64,000 bases of DNA from Peptoniphilaceae bacterium AMB_02 (lineage in GTDB: Bacteria > Bacillota > Clostridia > Tissierellales > Peptoniphilaceae), in the NCBI GenBank assembly GCA_036321625.1, contig CP143259.1:2034001-2098000 (forward strand), read 5' to 3'. A program made the translations under genes and the position numbers. Positions 59,501 to 64,000 of the stretch are shown here, one piece after another. The notes under the pieces were generated by a model. It was not told the origin of the DNA, did no database searches, and saw only the letters and a program-made list of their open reading frames with translations. Every line of letters starts with the position of its first letter. Positions within the stretch are counted from its first letter, which is position 1.

Positions 59501-62500
59501 CATTTGGATGGGCTTCTAAGAACTTAGCTAGATCTGTAATGGTAGCATCAAAGGTTAGAACGACAGTCTTTCCAAGTAAAGCTTTGGCCTTGGTTGGGTT
59601 GGTGTAGCTAAAGGTAATCTTATTAGATTGCTCAACTGTAAAGACTTCTCCTTCTTCTAAGGATGTTTCATCATATTTGTAAGTCTTATCGACTGTTCCA
59701 TCAGCATTTTTGATTTCAACTTTTACATTTTCAACTTTAAGTTGACCATCAACTGAGTCAGTAAGTTCAAACTTAGTCCAACCATCTACCTTAGTTACAG
59801 GTACTTCTACCTTGTAGGTGAAGGTCTTTTCAATAGCTGATAGATCTAAATGTTTATCTGATTCATTAATAACTGTACCATCCTCAGCCTTTTCTCCTAC
59901 TGATTTCTTAGGATCAGGTGTAGTAGAAGTGGTGTTGTCTACAGTAAAGCCAGTGAAATTATCTCCTGCAACGACTTCTATTGTCTTACCATCTTCTCCT
60001 AACTTCACTTCAAATTCTCTTGGAGTAGTATCTAATACATATCCCTCTGGAGCTTGGGTTTCTACAAAGTAGTATTTGCCTACGCCTAAGCCTGAAACTG
60101 TAAGTTTGCCATTTAAGGTTGTGTAAGAATTTAACTTTTCATCATTTAAAGTATCTGGTTTATCTCCTACTTGCTTGTAAAGGTCAAAGCTTGCAGCCAT
60201 ATTTGATGGAAGTTCTTTACCATCTATTGTTTTTGTTAAAGTTACTTTACCAAATGGAACTTCTACATTGGCGTCATCTGTTAGCTTAGGCTCATCATTC
60301 ACCTTAAGTTCTGCTGTATTTGGAAGTTGTCCTTCTACTAAGAAGCTTGAAATATCCTTAGCAGGGTCAATATAGGCTGTAATTGTTAGAGTAATCTTCT
60401 TACCTGCATACTTAGCAATCTTGTCTGCACCCTCGATAGTGGCAGTTACTGTTGAGCCATTTTGAGCGACTTCAACTAAGCCATCAGTATCGTCATTGTC
60501 ATTGACTCTTACTGTAGCCTTTATATTCTTTTCATTTGTTTTATCAGTGATAAATATTTCTTTCAGAGTATCGGAAATTTCAAACTTATTGTAGCCTGCC
60601 ACATTTATTGGAACTGTTGCATCCACTGTATAGGTAATCGGCTGTGTTAAGTCTGTAATGACTTCAATATCTGTATCTTTTCCTTCTTTTCCGTTAACTT
60701 TCTTATCAATTGTTGGCTCATCTGGCGGAGTGACTGTTACAGTTGATTCATCCCCAGGCTCGTTATTTAAAACATACTGAGCCGTATTTGGAACTTGTGT
60801 TTTGCCACTTGTTTCGTCCTTATATGGAGCTAAGTCATCTGCTGTAAGTCCAGTTTTCAGACTAGCATCAAATTCCATAACAATAGTCTTGTTTACAAGT
60901 TTTGTAAAGTCATAGCCGTCTACAAATTTAGCTTCGATTAGTCCATCATCAGTAGCAGTTGATGCTGTATGAGTTAGGATATAGTCTGCTCCTTCCACTA
61001 AAGGAGTAATGACTCCCTTGTCATCAACATAGGTTAACTTAATAGCTCCTGGCACTTCCAAGACTTTAGCATAGGTGTCTTTTATAGACAGGCTAGCATA
61101 GCCTAATACAGATTCTGGAACCTTTGTGTCTACCTTATAAGAGAATACTTGATTTACACTGGTTAAGTCTAGATGTTCTTTTTCTTCAACTGTCTTCGTG
61201 GTTTCTGGTGTACCTGGTTCTTCTGGCACTACATAAACTGTATTGGAATCTGCTGGTGTGTCGTTAATGGTTAACTTAGCTGTATTTGGAATACCTGCTG
61301 TATTTTCTGGAATAGTTACATAATCCATTAAATCTTTCAGCGTCTTTCCATCAGCCACTTTCGCTTTAAAAGTCAACTTAACCGTTCTGTTTTCAATTTG
61401 ATTAAAGGCAGCAATTCTATCTGCATCTGTTGCGGCAGATTTATCAATAGTAAACTTAATCGTTTTTCCTTCTACGGTAACACTTCCTAAAGACTTAATA
61501 TCTTTACCATCAGCTGTAATTGTGGCTGAATCAGCTACAATTTCTAATAAGTCGTTAACAGTATCTTCTAAAACAAAAGTCTTATATCCTTCCACAGAAG
61601 TAATCGGTACTTCAACCGTATACTCAAAGTCTTTTGTTAAAGATTCAAGAGTATATGACTCTCCACCATTTACTTTCTTTTCAGGAGTTGGCGTTTCTGT
61701 CTTCTTATCTTCTACAGTTAATACTTGAACTGTCTTTTCAACTGTTTCTGTAGCTTCTGGATCTGTTTCTTGTCTGGTTTCTGTTGTTAGAGGCACTTCA
61801 ACATTGGCAGTATCTCCTTCTGCCACATACTTGCTATAAACTTTAACATTTCCATCATTATCTACTACAAGGGTATATTCGGTTTCATTTACTAAATATC
61901 CCGCTGGAGCTTTAATTTCCTTCAGTTTATAAGTTGTATTCGGTTGTAAGTCAGAAAGATATACTTCCCCATTTTCTCCAGTTGTGATGGTTCTTACGAT
62001 ATTTTCGCCATTGGCATTGGTGTAGGTTAAGTTAAAGACTGCCCCAACTACTGCTACTGGAGTTTCTGAGTCATCCACTTTTTTCAATATAGTACTATTA
62101 TTCGTATTACGCTTATTGGTTACTTCGATTGTATTGGTTAAAATATTTGGATAATAAATACTATTAGTTTCTACCTCTTCGTAGCTTGATGAGTAGCCAT
62201 CCACTGGATGCTCAACAATATAATAATTATATAGGTTACCCTCTTCATCATATCGATAGAGATCTTCTCCCCAGAACTCTCCAGGGAATTGACCACGTTG
62301 GATTTCGATGGTGTACTGACCTGTTGTATCGTTTTTAGCCTTATTGTTGAAGTCAGCATCAAGGCTATCTCTTTCGTCACCTTCATCAGGTGTAAGATCT
62401 TCGTCAGTTAAGTCAAAACCTTTGCTAAAATCCACCTTATCCGGCTCACCCTTAACAATGATTCTCTGAATTGTCATTGTTAAAGCATCAGGTCTCATCT

Positions 62501-64000
62501 TATCTTGGTTATCATTGTCGTCCCAAATTTTATTGACCGGTACTCGAACTAATCGTCTGTTGGAGATCAATGCAGGATCTTCACCAGTCCCATCATAGGT
62601 GTATTCTTGACCATACTCAGCTGCAATAGTTGGGTCTTTAAGGATATCCTCATAGTTGGAAATACCCTTAATCTTAACAGCCTTCTTGGTTATCTCATTT
62701 CCGTCAGCATCTGTTTCAGGATTTCCATCAATATCTACTGGGACATCCACCCCTACCTCTACAACATATGCAGGATAGGTAGCAACGTATAGACCATCAT
62801 GTGGTTGGCCATTTTCATCATAATATCCCGCCGGAACTCTAACCTCTTCAAGAATGTATTTGCCAGGAGCTAATTGATCTTCAATGGTGAAGAAACCATA
62901 ACTATCAGAAGATAGATAAATCTTTTCTCCGTTGATAACTGGACCTGTTTCATCACCAAGTTTGTATTGTTTCAACATAAATTGCCCGAAGGCTAAACCG
63001 TGCTCTCCAAGGTCGTCCACTTTCTTGAAGGTAATGCCATAGACTTCTGGTGGTGTCACTGTGGCAGAACTTTCTACCTTATGACTATCATTCACAAGTA
63101 AGCTAGCTGTATTAAGAATCTTTCCATTGACTAAGGTCATCGTCGATTTATTCTTGTGGGCTGGATTGATTGCCACAGGAATCGTCAGTCGAATGACTTT
63201 TCCTTCAATGGCTTTAATGGTATCCTCACCCGTAATATCCAGTTCAACTTCATAGCCTTCTGTTTCTGGGTTCAGGCCTCTAGTAAATGAAATTCCTGCA
63301 TAGGATGGGTCATCAGATTCGGCTTGGAAATTAGCTCCTTGGCCTGTACCAATTTCCATGTCTACGCTGGCACTATCTTTGATAATCAAATCTATCGGCA
63401 GAATATCAGTGAAATTCAATTTGCTGATTTCCGTCACATCATCTGGCATGACTATGTCAATCACATACTCAAAATCAGAAGCCAAAGTTGGAACGTCGTA
63501 GTGGCTGTTGGCATCGTGAATTTTTGCGGTAGTCGGCGTTTCACCTGCTGCAACTTCTGGATCTTTTAATGCATCAGGATTTCCGTCGGTGTAACCTCTT
63601 ACCATCTTATTCAATTCAGGTAAGTGAGGTTTCGGGTCGACGATTTCGCCTAAGGCCTGTACTGGAATTCCTTGAGAAGAATCCCAGCTATGGGTAGGTT
63701 CATCTGGATAGGTTATATCACCATTCTCTCCCTTTTCGCCACGATACATCTTATAAGTGACTGTATATTCTTCAACGGTTCCTACATGGCCAAACTCTAG
63801 TTTGAAGTAGATATCATCTGCTATTAGGTAACCCTCCGGAGATCTGGTTTCTCTTAGGAAATACTCTCCCCCTTCAATTAATGGAACTATAACTTCTCCA
63901 TATTTATTAGTTGTGATTTCTTCGCGAATTTTTTCTTCTGTACCCGCATTTAATCGATAGACATCAAAAGTCGCACTTTGTCCCTCTGGCAATGGCAGGG
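44520..64000 (-). CDS. Giant multidomain surface protein (SpaA/Cna_B and fimbrial D2 isopeptide domains), C-terminal >6,490 residues
   Basis: One uninterrupted frame from the right edge (no real start inside the window; a TTG at 63992 is only an internal codon) to a stop at 44520. I count about 29 domains of ~130-170 residues with the fimbrial isopeptide D2 pattern: an opening K-D/T-V-N (lysine), YxVxVxVPxNVxGY, a central L-x-D-x-L-x-x-V-L, and V-P-N-x-A-x-L near the end (the asparagine expected to bond to the lysine). Among them are about ten SpaA-type Cna_B domains with E-T-x-A-P-x-G-Y. The C-terminal part has a Cna_B domain with a coiled coil inserted, four near-identical 98-residue Cna_B repeats, a Pro-rich stretch, one membrane segment (about 6,463-6,482) and the tail KRRRKN. 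It should be a long rigid fibre, held in the envelope and acting in adhesion. Numbers refer to residues from 63992. Confidence 0.92.
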   Translation of the reverse strand, partial: LPLPEGQSATFDVYRLNAGTEEKIREEITTNKYGEVIVPLIEGGEYFLRETRSPEGYLIADDIYFKLEFGHVGTVEEYTVTYKMYRGEKGENGDITYPDEPTHSWDSSQGIPVQALGEIVDPKPHLPELNKMVRGYTDGNPDALKDPEVAAGETPTTAKIHDANSHYDVPTLASDFEYVIDIVMPDDVTEISKLNFTDILPIDLIIKDSASVDMEIGTGQGANFQAESDDPSYAGISFTRGLNPETEGYEVELDITGEDTIKAIEGKVIRLTIPVAINPAHKNKSTMTLVNGKILNTASLLVNDSHKVESSATVTPPEVYGITFKKVDDLGEHGLAFGQFMLKQYKLGDETGPVINGEKIYLSSDSYGFFTIEDQLAPGKYILEEVRVPAGYYDENGQPHDGLYVATYPAYVVEVGVDVPVDIDGNPETDADGNEITKKAVKIKGISNYEDILKDPTIAAEYGQEYTYDGTGEDPALISNRRLVRVPVNKIWDDNDNQDKMRPDALTMTIQRIIVKGEPDKVDFSKGFDLTDEDLTPDEGDERDSLDADFNNKAKNDTTGQYTIEIQRGQFPGEFWGEDLYRYDEEGNLYNYYIVEHPVDGYSSSYEEVETNSIYYPNILTNTIEVTNKRNTNNSTILKKVDDSETPVAVVGAVFNLTYTNANGENIVRTITTGENGEVYLSDLQPNTTYKLKEIKAPAGYLVNETEYTLVVDNDGNVKVYSKYVAEGDTANVEVPLTTETRQETDPEATETVEKTVQVLTVEDKKTETPTPEKKVNGGESYTLESLTKDFEYTVEVPITSVEGYKTFVLEDTVNDLLEIVADSATITADGKDIKSLGSVTVEGKTIKFTIDKSAATDADRIAAFNQIENRTVKLTFKAKVADGKTLKDLMDYVTIPENTAGIPNTAKLTINDTPADSNTVYVVPEEPGTPETTKTVEEKEHLDLTSVNQVFSYKVDTKVPESVLGYASLSIKDTYAKVLEVPGAIKLTYVDDKGVITPLVEGADYILTHTASTATDDGLIEAKFVDGYDFTKLVNKTIVMEFDASLKTGLTADDLAPYKDETSGKTQVPNTAQYVLNNEPGDESTVTVTPPDEPTIDKKVNGKEGKDTDIEVITDLTQPITYTVDATVPINVAGYNKFEISDTLKEIFITDKTNEKNIKATVRVNDNDDTDGLVEVAQNGSTVTATIEGADKIAKYAGKKITLTITAYIDPAKDISSFLVEGQLPNTAELKVNDEPKLTDDANVEVPFGKVTLTKTIDGKELPSNMAASFDLYKQVGDKPDTLNDEKLNSYTTLNGKLTVSGLGVGKYYFVETQAPEGYVLDTTPREFEVKLGEDGKTIEVVAGDNFTGFTVDNTTSTTPDPKKSVGEKAEDGTVINESDKHLDLSAIEKTFTYKVEVPVTKVDGWTKFELTDSVDGQLKVENVKVEIKNADGTVDKTYKYDETSLEEGEVFTVEQSNKITFSYTNPTKAKALLGKTVVLTFDATITDLAKFLEAHPNAIVGNTASLDVGNGPKDSNEVTVTPPGEIPGPIKTINGDDQTKEGSTPLKLGTKDQTFTYDVRAIVPTNVTGYESFTITDKLESVLETPTDLSKVTVYVNDLVNADLKQYVTSTTDVDGKQVIALDIDNTNIDPDFDFKSLAGKTVRLSIEANFKSTVTDADLAKYIVDPSTEVVVPNTADLKINDTTKTSNKVNVTPPGDEPTVEKTVETTDVAATKEAALLKAKETPFTYKVNVTVPSNVEGYKSIKLEDNLEDVLEVSSYEVQVDGTKDDTLTGKVVTDTTDTNKLTLDITEGFADYAGKTITLVINAKIKDSVTMDQIAHNYGNSTIPNKATLTFNGDPKDSNEVGVTPPGDTPTPTKDVNAQTDIKLGNIKDEFIYNVRYTIPTNVTGFEKLVMTDTLEKVLVTAKDRITVYVDDKKDDNLTNAITVTEPADPATEGQTIKLETTKGFATFLFGNAFEDLAGKTIRVEIKANIKADADLSAYAENDGKIPNTAKLKLNDSPEKTTDEVYVTPSKGDVILTKLVDGKELTDEQTASFELYKVVGLVDSAENGEKDDTQVALGGTVEAPIYTAEVNATNNQITVNGLEAGSYYFKETKAPAGYVLDATPIEFTIEADQTIAKSLTWNNTKGDVPTPEKTVDKAEEKLLDVMDQVHEYVITIPGTQIKEVPTEFVLTDNLHKFLEVVEPVTVTIGGENANATVTHVVNADETTSVVYTANDADLKAMFDTAGKDVVMTFQAKIKAGVTIDQIKAEFKESMIPNNASLMFNGEPEVTSNTTKVGPKTGEVTLNKLADGAALPSGTAAVFELYKVAVAPATEDTKIGSYATGVDASITVKDLELGNYYFKEITAPAGFVLDQTAREFTIEAVTADDGTTTIQAVAGNNFTYTPEGQEGQNFTVNNVKSTTPTPEKEVGEDTLSIDQLDLSGFDKPFNYEVSIPVGSTAGWTEFTLTDPVDSTLEIVDGSVKVTVGTTEYTPTAPGIASQFDVVDNLITFKVTDPAEIKNLENQDVVLSFTAKIKVTPEEFIKAHPDAIVGNAANLEVGNGPTSSNKVDVKPVLGEVTLTKTAEGEALPAGTSATFELYKKAVDPATEDTLIGTYSTTKVGGKDQITVKNLADGEYYFKETVAPNGFVISEGNKEFTITIENGVATTTGLEDFETLTVDNKKSEIPTPKKDVTDSDQNNLDHVDLTTVDESFTYEVEVPVTKVDGWTDFTLTDPVDKALTVDEDSVKVVIDTKEYTIAAQDDASLTLDADNVITFKLDTAEKAKALLGKTVVLTFNAKITDIKAFLAAHPDAVVGNEAKITVGNESSTSNNVTVTPPGENPGLDKKVNGEDEITIQGLDEKLTYTMDITVPANTKDITKIHLTDTFLPIFKLGTTPTVKVVNLDGTDNAELTTAINDITDVVKVDGQLLELLVKDADADQFAGTKIVVTIDATIDTTKNLADYLVAGALPNTATLSYTNDPTKDIDDTAKVTPPGEDPTPKKDVNGKDGLVLGAKDQVFTYHVGATVPSDISKFTKYVLVDNLEDVLVPGTIIVKVNGTESTELTDLVTVTENGTDKNIVTLNIPLDTLLNYRGKYIEISIDANVAKDADLSKYTNNTVPNKATLSITDNPYDDMDTNEVPVTPPNDEEPTIKKEVSKLDGTNKTDGNLDLGSKTEEYKYYVNATVPVNTNGFVKFVIEDKLESVLDIVSTKVVLSDGSTYAGPQPTTDTATNTVSLDLSSVIKDYAGKTVTLEINANIKADADLSAYTGEKVPNKATLNFNDKPMESNEVTVTPPGTTPDPKKDVNGKPKDSLISKTQEFTYNVWADIPTNVTGYTKLNLTDDLEDVLDVVSTKVSVAGVEDSTLTSAVQVTTDGTNVVTLDITSGFDKLAGKRINLEITAKVKEDADLSGYANNEIPNKASLTLNDNPAKDTDNVPVIPPNDEVPTIEKKVGTADDNVSRDPLTLATLTTPYIYHVDVKVPTNVAEYNQIKIEDTLEDVLQVGTVKILVNGVEDTTLKATTNGNVVSLELNKTTDPTVDFTKYAGKTITMVINANIKDGADLSKYLTGSVPNKATLTFNDKPTDSNEVLVTPPGEEPTLDKKVKGAVAGTNDTPADEIKIEGLDEQLTYTMDITVPMNTKDITKIVLEDTFLNIFKLEAATVEVTKDGVKDDALTTSAAGNLTTVGQKVSLQIVGAAEANKYAGTVIKVTVPATINTGMNLADYLVDGVLPNTAKLSYQNDPTKDITDTAKVTPPGEDPTPVKDVDGDKSKNLGSLDQKFTYHINANVPADVSTFTKYVLSDNLENVLETALDRIVVRVNGNVDTTLKGMVSLGVNDKVEGSDDNTVVLDIPVEQLKNYAGKHIEVSIGANIKDGADLSGYENNTVPNKATLVVGDNPDQSFDTEDVPVTPPNDEEPKINKEVAKEDGSDKTSENLNLAAKDETYKYFVNVQVPTNTNGFTEFIIEDKLESVLKIGTVQVLLSDASNYEGPQAKVDEATNTVSLDLSSVIKDYAGKTVTLEIEANIKADADLTKYQGEQVPNKATLNFNDKPMESNEVTVTPPGTTPTPVKTVNGKDQLTLGKKDQNFFYDVRVEVPVNTNGFKSFVITDTLKDVLETNKDRVTVYINDIVNAQYKEDYLTVNGQEVKFEIPETANFDFKALAGKTVRISIDANIKADTTDEQLKAYIAEGSTDVVVPNEATLSINNDPKTSNTVNITPPGEEPTVEKTVETTDALISDATKEDLLLKTKETPFTYKVSVDVPNNVEGYKNIIVEDTLESVLEIVGEPSVELSSGTYAGPAAQVDGNKVSLTITENFADYAGKTITLVIKAKIKDSVTMDQIAYAYGESAIPNKATLTFNDKPKDSNEVTVTPPGDTPTPVKTVNAKTHEDLASIGEEFVYNVKYTIPTNVTGFNKLVMTDTLEKVLTTSRDKITVYVDEQEDENLTKEVKLVQDADDAEKQEVSLTINSGFLTSIFGSAFDRLAGKTIRVEIKANIKDGADLSAYTDNKVPNKATLKLNDDGEVIPSNEVTVTPPKGDVILTKLANGEPLSGDQAAKFKLYKQVGDMPAYPTTGVDVEIPFSETESEYTASAGKQISVTGLDAGNYYFVESEAPVGLMINDKPITFTISADQTQSIALTWNNVTPGTPEPVKTVSDEDQKDLSHVDLSTVDEKFTYTVTVPTEDTNGWTKLTITDQVDEQLTVDPNSVKVTLDGQEVKLGDQVEDIEFTLENNLITFNYNNPTKVQGLKGKVVVLTFDATITNLEEFLKAHPNAIVGNTADLDIGNGPVTSNEVTVTPPGDTPTPHKDVNGKASENLGSIDQSFTYNVWVDVPSNVTGYTKLNLTDDLEDVLEVTGTKVTVAGIPNDVLNGKVVLDDATSKVSLDITEGFADLAGKRINLAITAVIKDGADLSGYTNNTVPNKATLTLNDDTNTTKETEEVPVTPPNPNEPPVEKTVSKLDGTGTTKGNLNLLAKDEKFIFNVNTTVPTNVNGYTQIKLEDTLVDVLAAEKAIVKVDGVEDTNLVPTIDGQKVSIDITSNFADYAGKTISLEITSSIKADADLSAYVNQVVPNNATLTFNGTPKTSNEVTVTPPGEVPTPHKDVNGKESENLGSIDQSFTYNVWVDVPSNVTGYTKLNLTDDLEDVLEVTGTKVTVAGIPNDALNGKVVLDDATSKVSLDITEGFADLAGKRINLAITAVIKDGADLSGYTNNTVPNKATLTLNDDTNTTKETEEVPVTPPNPNEPPVEKTVSKLDGTGTTKGNLNLLAKDEKFIFNVNTTVPTNVNGYTQIKLEDTLVDVLAAEKAIVKVDGVEDTNLVPTIDGQKVSIDITSNFADYAGKTISLEITSSIKADADLSAYVNQVVPNNATLTFNGTPKTSNEVTVTPPGDTPTPHKDVNGKASENLGSIDQSFTYNVWVDVPSNVTGYTKLNLTDDLEDVLEVTGTKVTVAGIPNDALNGKVVLDDATSKVSLDITEGFADLAGKRINLAITAVIKDGADLSGYTNNTVPNKATLTLNDDTNTTKETEEVPVTPPTETPKVVKDVNGKENEILSSLEEVFTYNIKSTVPVGATRFTLSDDLEDVLEVISCEVKVNNDVVDTLTPDVDATTSKVVLDIKDGLDELVGKEITLSINAKIKTGADLSGYIKQVVPNTATLSINDGPENNSNTVNVTPSVRNFEVQKIWTDIPEGTPDGTSPEQGKYVAEFTLYANGEVLETFTITGNDTKVFTDLPVFDESGNKIEYTVEETKVEGYGSVKGTLPCGSVFVNIPETEYGVVLQKLDSVTSEVLPGAVFELWAKAADGTNTTTVELENLNAELEAAKAELAAANSTNNDARIQELEAYLVTANATKADLEAQKDAVTADTLAATEQDIDSAANATNADLEAEKDAVTADTPLEVIQDIDSELAQINSDINEAQSELDSLKAGTTVDTTALETKIADLETEIADLNTANTTAADVSPMAVGEVNADGDVLIGEYTTDANGLIVVGGLKAGSYYFTETNAPNGYKDPAVDNRYDFTVPDTTDPSKPVAITVTNEKVEVPPTPEYTNINGIKTWVGDTEATRPASIVVKLINETTGEVKELTVTKDNNWAYDFGEVMTKDADGKTYSYRVEEVVPAGYTATYSGYDITNTKTPEDPTPGTPEYTNINGIKKWVGDTEATRPASIVVKLINETTGEVKELTVTKDNNWAYDFGEVMTKDADGKTYSYRVEEVVPTGYTATYSGYDITNTKTPEDSTPGTPEYTNINGIKKWVGDTEATRPASIVVKLINETTGEVKELTVTKDNNWAYDFGEVMTKDADGKTYSYRVEEVVPTGYTATYSGYDITNTKTPEDPTPGTPEYTNINGIKKWVGDTEATRPASIVVKLINETTGEVKELTVTKDNNWAYDFGEVMTKDADGKTYSYRVEEVVPTGYTATYSGYDIINTKVPDKPVDPIDPTPDKPEDPVEPTPSPEKPIKPIDPVETNPFTLVEGYGLHIGTMVLAAMGIVFADLKRRRKN
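44706..45881 (-). repeat. Four tandem 294-bp (98-residue) Cna_B repeats
   Basis: Units start at 45881, 45587, 45293 and 44999 (minus strand) and begin YTNINGIKKWVGDTEATRP. Each contains KLINETTGEVKELTV, the isopeptide glutamate motif YRVEEVVPTGYTATY and the spacer NTKTPEDPTPGTPE. Only a few bases differ between units; the innermost unit has T for K at the ninth residue and A for T in VVPAGY. Such near-identity means recent expansion or ongoing homogenisation. Confidence 0.95.
46100..46610 (-). other. Coiled-coil insertion inside a Cna_B domain of the giant protein
   Basis: Between VLPGAVFELWAKAADG and GEYTTDANGLIVVGGL, which are the two halves of a SpaA-type domain, lie about 165 residues rich in Ala, Glu, Leu and Asp with heptad character (LEAAKAELAAANSTN, ELAQINSDINEAQSELDSL, ALETKIADLETEIADLN). 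The insertion is unlike every other part of the protein and may form a helical arm. Confidence 0.8.
46307..46486 (-). repeat. Two 90-bp (30-residue) direct repeats in the coiled-coil insertion
   Basis: Units NATKADLEAQKDAVTADT and NATNADLEAEKDAVTADT, each followed by about a dozen residues ending QDIDS, are spaced exactly 90 bp and largely identical in DNA sequence, so the coiled coil grew by duplication. Confidence 0.88.
47000..61695 (-). repeat. Region of 28 tandem and interspersed D2-type isopeptide domains
   Basis: Starting from TPTPEKKVNGGESY on the N-terminal side, domains follow each other with linkers of the type SNEVTVTPPGxxPTP, sometimes with SpaA domains in between (near 60.1, 57.8, 57.0, 56.2 and 50.2 kb). 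Sequences fall into a few recurring subtypes (openings LDKKV, PKKDVNG, I/V-x-K-x-V, VEKTV), and the order of subtypes itself recurs. A further, more divergent D2 domain lies nearer the N-terminal side at about 63.05-63.64 kb. Confidence 0.88.
47420..49660 (-). repeat. 885-bp tandem repeat, about two and a half copies
   Basis: A two-domain unit (opening PHKDVNGK, then VEKTVSKLDGTGTTKG) is present at offsets of exactly 885 bp (landmarks at about 49,590, 48,705 and 47,820). Copies differ by only a few bases, for example GKASENL versus GKESENL and NDVLNG versus NDALNG. The last copy has only the first domain. Confidence 0.93.

Noticed and set aside
62171-62386. Minus-strand 71-codon frame inside the giant gene
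   Set aside because: It overlaps the main frame in another phase, in a region of clear Cna_B coding sequence, and resembles nothing known.
44587-63569. Many plus-strand open frames of 60-173 codons opposite the giant gene, some repeated exactly
   Set aside because: They repeat only because the coding strand repeats, have Ser/Thr/Val-rich low-complexity products, no ribosome sites and no family resemblance.

Overview
The window comes from a low-GC, anaerobic-type Bacillota, most like the Tissierellia/Clostridia group of mucosal anaerobic cocci. This rests on an indirect GatCAB amidotransferase locus, a FabK-type (not FabI) fatty-acid operon, AT-rich promoters with strong Shine-Dalgarno sites, and Tn1549-type mobilisation genes. 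I cannot name the species. Almost all genes up to 40.5 kb lie on the minus strand.

Layout. 1-8.7 kb: a housekeeping operon pcrA-ligA-gatC-gatA-gatB-two UPF0316 membrane proteins-rdgB (cut by the left edge). 8.8-10.8 kb: a hemerythrin/RIC-type protein, a YwlG-type protein and a YbaK-type tRNA editing protein, divergent from a tRNA-Pro(CGG) gene with a clear promoter and terminator. 11.1-21 kb: a host-glycan operon with an ABC importer (lipoprotein, two permeases, MsmK/UgpC-type ATPase), a GH112 galacto-N-biose/lacto-N-biose phosphorylase, an unlisted 59-residue membrane protein, a BadF-type sugar kinase and a LacC-type kinase. It is read divergently from an AraC regulator. This is a plausible mucin or milk glycan disaccharide system. 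21-24.4 kb: aspartate racemase with a dicarboxylate/amino-acid symporter, then an NSS symporter with a well-formed promoter and operator-like repeat. 24.5-35.9 kb: one long fatty-acid operon acpP-accB-accC-accD-accA-fabH-fabK-(FabX-like)-fabD-fabG-fabF-fabZ, followed by a MarR regulator with a near-perfect 16-bp inverted repeat before it, and birA, which would biotinylate AccB.

36-44.5 kb is a decayed mobile element: the C-terminal end of a serine recombinase, a sigma-like gene, an AraC/GyrI-regulated ABC exporter, an oriT-like region, mobC, a relaxase truncated by an ISL3-family element, a 525-bp partial IS copy and a complete 1503-bp IS. 44.5-64 kb is a single open reading frame of more than 6,490 residues running off the right edge. 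It is a giant surface protein made of about 29 fimbrial D2-type isopeptide domains interspersed with SpaA/Cna_B domains. It ends in four almost identical 98-residue Cna_B repeats, a proline-rich stretch, one membrane segment and a basic tail, without a canonical LPXTG.

Three single-base homopolymer frameshifts (gatA, accC, and the very end of the sugar-binding lipoprotein) interrupt otherwise intact genes. The gatA and accC ones lie in nearly the same sequence context, so base-calling error is likely. The most interesting points are the giant nested-repeat adhesin, the FabX-like second enoyl-reductase paralogue with a four-cysteine motif, the MarR-operator-BirA arrangement, and the small membrane protein embedded in the GH112 operon.
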